Shown here piece by piece: positions 61,125 through 64,000 of a stretch of DNA of 64,000 nt; position 1 is the first letter of the stretch; each line of letters begins with the position of its first letter. The stretch comes from Catenaria anguillulae PL171 (Eukaryota > Blastocladiomycota > Blastocladiomycetes > Blastocladiales > Catenariaceae): positions 186,001 through 250,000 of the forward strand of contig MCFL01000007.1 of NCBI GenBank assembly GCA_002102555.1. The letters run 5' to 3'. Both the position numbers and the translations under genes were made by a program. A model generated the notes under the pieces. It was not told where the DNA came from. It did not search any database and saw only the letters and a list, made by a program, of their open reading frames with translations.

Positions 61125-62264
61125 ATGATGCTGCCGCTCGGAAATGAGATAGTGCAGCACATCGATGACAGCGACTTACGGCAATACAACTCCCGTCCCA
61201 TTACCATCATGACCACCATCACATTTGGTATACCTCTGGTTTCGCAAGCGTCCTCCTCTCACGCGACAAACGAACCCGGCAGCTCAATTCCTACCCTCAA
61301 CTGGACTGCCCCGTGGAAATCCAACGTCCTTCATGGTCTTGATCGCTTGCAAGATCCGGCATATGACCTTGCAACCAACACCGCAATCGTTTCTCTCATG
61401 TCCACCTACTCATCCACGGCGAGTGCCATTGGCCAACGTGTCGCGTTTGCCATTCGCCTGCTGGAACGTGCAACCGATTCGCCAGTCACATCCGTATCGC
61501 TTGTGGGTGCCGGGCACGTCGCTCAATCCATCCTCCTTCAGCTGCCCAAGTCAATCGCTGTGCGCCAATCATCACGGCTGCCACTTGCCGCCACCTCACC
61601 GCCGGTTCAGACCGCCAATTACTCATTCACATGCGACGTTTCATCTGCCCTTGCAGGCTCACCAGTCGCCATTCTCGCAGTCCCGCCGCACTCGCTCGCG
61701 CTGCTCATTGACTTGCACGCACACGCAATGCAAGAGGCAAGGCTCATTCTTGTCGTGTGCGCTGGGATCGCGCCGCTGGTTGTCCGGCGCATGTTTTCCG
61801 GCCGTGGGTTCGCAGATGTTGGTCAACGAGTCGTTTCGATTGCGCCTGAGGATGACGTGGCGCGGCAAGTGGCCAGGGCCGTGTTAGGAGTCGTGGTGGA
61901 CGTGGATGTGTATCAGCCAAAGTGGGATATGAGGGAGAGAAAGGCAAAAGTCACGAGCGAGACACGTGAGAGCGGGGAAGAAGGTGAACGAAAAAGCAGA
62001 GGCGATGACGATGAGGCAGAAGAGTTGGCAAGGAGAAAGGCCTGGCCTGGGATGACGGCGGGCAAAATTGCACGGTACGCTTTTCTAGGACAGATGGAAT
62101 TGTTGTTTCTTGCGCTTACAATTTGTATGGACCACACAATCAGATCTGTGCTCCAAAACCTTGTTGGCGATGGATACGATCCACCAATGTTGGATTCCAA
62201 TGGCGCGTGGGACAAAGAATTGGGGAAGCAAGTGGTACAGGAGGCTATTCAAAAGCTCTTTTGA
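61125..62264 (+). CDS. NOXRED1/P5CR-like NAD(P)-binding protein
   Basis: Single-exon frame of 379 residues; an internal ATG at 61209 (MTTITFGIPLVSQASS) is a likelier start, giving about 351. A Rossmann dinucleotide-binding motif SVSLVGAGHVAQSILLQL (Gly-x-Gly-x2-Ala) sits near residue 125 of the longer form. It is followed by a pattern typical of pyrroline-5-carboxylate reductase-like proteins: GSPVAILAVPPHSLALLIDL and ARLILVVCAGIAPLVVRRMF. A charged Lys/Glu/Arg insert (about residues 265-305) precedes the C-terminal helices AFLGQMELLFLALTICMDHT. The size and insert differ from proline-pathway P5CR, and NOXRED1 is the best match I can recall. Substrate unknown. Confidence 0.5.
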   Translation: MMLPLGNEIVQHIDDSDLRQYNSRPITIMTTITFGIPLVSQASSSHATNEPGSSIPTLNWTAPWKSNVLHGLDRLQDPAYDLATNTAIVSLMSTYSSTASAIGQRVAFAIRLLERATDSPVTSVSLVGAGHVAQSILLQLPKSIAVRQSSRLPLAATSPPVQTANYSFTCDVSSALAGSPVAILAVPPHSLALLIDLHAHAMQEARLILVVCAGIAPLVVRRMFSGRGFADVGQRVVSIAPEDDVARQVARAVLGVVVDVDVYQPKWDMRERKAKVTSETRESGEEGERKSRGDDDEAEELARRKAWPGMTAGKIARYAFLGQMELLFLALTICMDHTIRSVLQNLVGDGYDPPMLDSNGAWDKELGKQVVQEAIQKLF

Positions 62265-62865
62265 ATGCCAAGTTGGAGAGCCGCAAATGATTGAGCTTCC
62301 GAGGGCAATGGGTCGATGACGAAGACCGTGACCATGTTCGTGATAGAGCCTCGTAGAAATGCGATGAGGGGACACGAGTCGGCAAGCGAGAGAGCCGCTG
62401 AGTGGATGTTCCGCTGCAAAGAATTAAGCTTCTTTTTTTGATATGATAGCAACGCCAAGACCAAAACTACAAGCGCAAGGCCAAGGAAAGGGAAGGCGAA
62501 ATAAGAAAAACTGCCTTCATGGAGGCCATCGCGGCGCGTTTGCCGAAGCACAAGCACAGTGGCACGCAAACAAGCAATTGCAAGGGGTCAGACGACATTC
62601 AAAACGTCATCCGTCGGCCCACATGCTCAGCGCTGGACCGGCTGGCGGATTCGGCCCAGCTGTTCTCACGAATGCTCAGCATCCGCAGGGCAGTTCAAAC
62701 GTGAAACACTCAAAAGCAGGGTCGATCCCTTGCTCATCCTCTATTTCCCAGGATGCCAACAGTGACGTATACTTTCCTACTTCACTTCTACACACACTTG
62801 ACTCAGACCTAGACTCTCGGCACTCGAGAGAATTTATCAAGACTACACCAGTAGATTTGGCAACC
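62265..62865. other. Intergenic region
   Basis: About 600 bp between two plus-strand genes. The minus strand has an open frame (62249-62569) with one hydrophobic stretch (FLGLALVVLVLALLSY), but it has no good start, overlaps the upstream gene's end and matches no family. I do not annotate it. Confidence 0.35.
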
Positions 62866-64000
62866 ATGGCTCGTCGTCAAAAACCCACAACCTTCCTGCT
62901 CCTGCTCGCTCTTTGGACGGCCACCTTGCTGCCAGCTGCAGACGCGACCCCCATTTATAGATTCCTGGATCGTCGCCAAGCTTGGTGGTTTTCAGAATCT
63001 TCATCGTCATCTTCATCGAGCGTGTCGTCGTCGTCATGGGCGGCTAGTAGTCCTCGGTCTACGACAACAAGCGTGCGTTTGCCCTATTAATCATCACCTC
63101 TCGCCATGATCGCGGATCATCTGACAGCGCGTCACAACGTTGTCATCTGCATTCTGCATAGCCCGCCACTTCCTCGCAGTTTACGGTTACACCGACTTCG
63201 CTCCCAGCTCCATTCACCCCATCATCGGCCCAAGTCGCAACAGGTGTGGCTACTTCCACAGCTACCACGACAACCTATATCGCAAAACCAACCGCGACGA
63301 TCCTTGACGAGGAAGAGGGAGGCGGCGTGCAAGGATTCCCCATCATCGGCTCGGATGGCAGCCAAGTTGACGACGAGCTCGGCACGCTTCCGCCGCCCTT
63401 GGATGATGTTCCGGCTGAAGACGAGCCCTGGGAGGGTGGAGAAGTTGCCACAATCCCCGACCCGCTCGATGGCGACGAGGGTGGCTCGCCAGTGTCCTTT
63501 CCAGAAGACAACGCGTCTCCTGACGATGATCCACTCACTGGCGACCAGCTCGACGATGTGATGCGCGAGTGGCTCAACTCTGGCGGCGGCGTGGCGGCCA
63601 TTTCGGGATTGGAAGCGAATTTGCCCAAGACTACGGTCACGGTGACGGTTCCAAATGAGTTGCCCACAGACGTGGAGGCCGTGATCAAGCCATCGGACTT
63701 GCCCTTGGATGTGCCTTTGACCGAACTGCCAACAGCCGCGGCTGTTCCCACTGGATTGCTGGCGACCGTGACCGACATTGCTGCCGTGGCTGGGGGCTTT
63801 ATTCCGCCCGTGAATGGCGACGTGATTGAAATCCCTCCGCCGACCAACATTGCGATTCCTACCAACGTGCCCGTGACGCTTCCGACGGACTTGCCAGCGG
63901 TGCCCACGCCAAGCCCCGTGAACGATGTGATTGAAGATCTCGTTGCCAACTTGCCGCCGTTGCCCATTGATGTCGCCGATGCCATCGATGACATTCTCGA
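62866..64000 (+). CDS. Secreted acidic Pro/Thr-rich protein (3' partial)
   Basis: Begins with a signal peptide (MARRQKPTTFLLLLALWTAT, cleavage near ADA|TP), then a poly-Ser stretch. Exon 1 is 62866-63072; a 107-nt intron (GTGCGT..CTCGCAG, 63073-63179) leads to exon 2 at 63180, open to the window edge (TVTPTSLPAPFTPSSAQVAT onward). The mature part is acidic and rich in Pro, Thr, Val and Asp, with loose repeats around LPTDLP, TELPT and PTNVPVTLPTDLPAVPTP. It contains no recognised domain. The composition fits an O-glycosylated cell-wall or extracellular-matrix protein. The long minus-strand frame over exon 2 is its shadow. Confidence 0.65.

Noticed and set aside
62249-62569. Minus-strand frame with one hydrophobic stretch
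   Set aside because: Overlaps the end of the NOXRED1-like gene, lacks a convincing start and resembles no family; kept only as a remark.
63275-63994. Minus-strand Ser/Gly/Thr-rich frame of 239 codons
   Set aside because: The plus strand is spliced to a signal-peptide exon with consensus sites and reads as coherent protein; the minus frame is its mirror.

Overview
The window looks like nuclear DNA of an early-diverging, flagellated (zoosporic) fungus. Nearly every gene carries several short introns (about 50-110 nt, GT..AG), UTRs and spacers are short, and GC is moderately high. Ordinary fungal genes (ADE13, SMU1, DHX35, MED4, TFIIIA, CDC37, URA7, VPS10, a WOPR/Gti1-Pac2 regulator) sit among genes usually discussed in animals or ciliated cells: a CKK-domain CAMSAP/patronin-like protein, a Siva-like Cys-rich protein, a profilin-4-like protein and a giant CCDC162-like coiled-coil protein. 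That mix suggests Blastocladiomycota or Chytridiomycota (a Catenaria- or Allomyces-like genome is my best guess). This is inference from content, not an identification.

Layout: 1-4345 tandem secreted GH15 glucoamylases (the first cut by the window edge); 4691-6251 adenylosuccinate lyase; 6605-9922 CAMSAP-like; 10134-10595 a small LYR-like gene; 11215-13023 a single-pass Ser-rich membrane protein; 13367-14399 Siva-like; 15199-16198 a thioredoxin-like protein; 16393-21037 SMU1 and DHX35 head to head; 21120-21874 a profilin with a large insert; 22178-24951 MED4 and a tail-anchored thioredoxin-like protein; 25233-29245 TFIIIA and CDC37; 29628-31505 CTP synthase; 32633-33521 an SDR; 33830-37309 an SLC43/FMP42-like transporter; 37974-40246 a WOPR transcription factor; 41426-43473 an unrecognised locus with a myristoylation-type start; 43950-51718 CCDC162-like; 52370-52867 a small secreted protein; 53214-59792 a VPS10 receptor with three VPS10 modules; 60227-60944 an MCFD2-like EF-hand protein; 61125-62264 a NOXRED1/P5CR-like protein; 62866-64000 a secreted Pro/Thr-rich protein cut by the window edge.

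Functional links: SMU1 and DHX35 (both splicing-associated) share one promoter region, and so do VPS10 and the MCFD2-like protein (both secretory cargo handling). The CAMSAP-like, profilin-4-like and CCDC162-like genes are a cytoskeletal/flagellar theme expected of a zoospore former. No tRNA, rRNA, transposon or CRISPR array was found.

Caution: at least a dozen places show a conserved protein continuing in another frame as if a single base were missing (URA7 three times, DHX35 twice, SMU1, MED4, VPS10 at least twice, CCDC162-like, and others). The pattern is most simply explained by residual deletion errors in the assembly, so several coding regions below are given as loci with noted frame breaks. 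Splice sites were inferred by eye from reading frame, consensus and family similarity.
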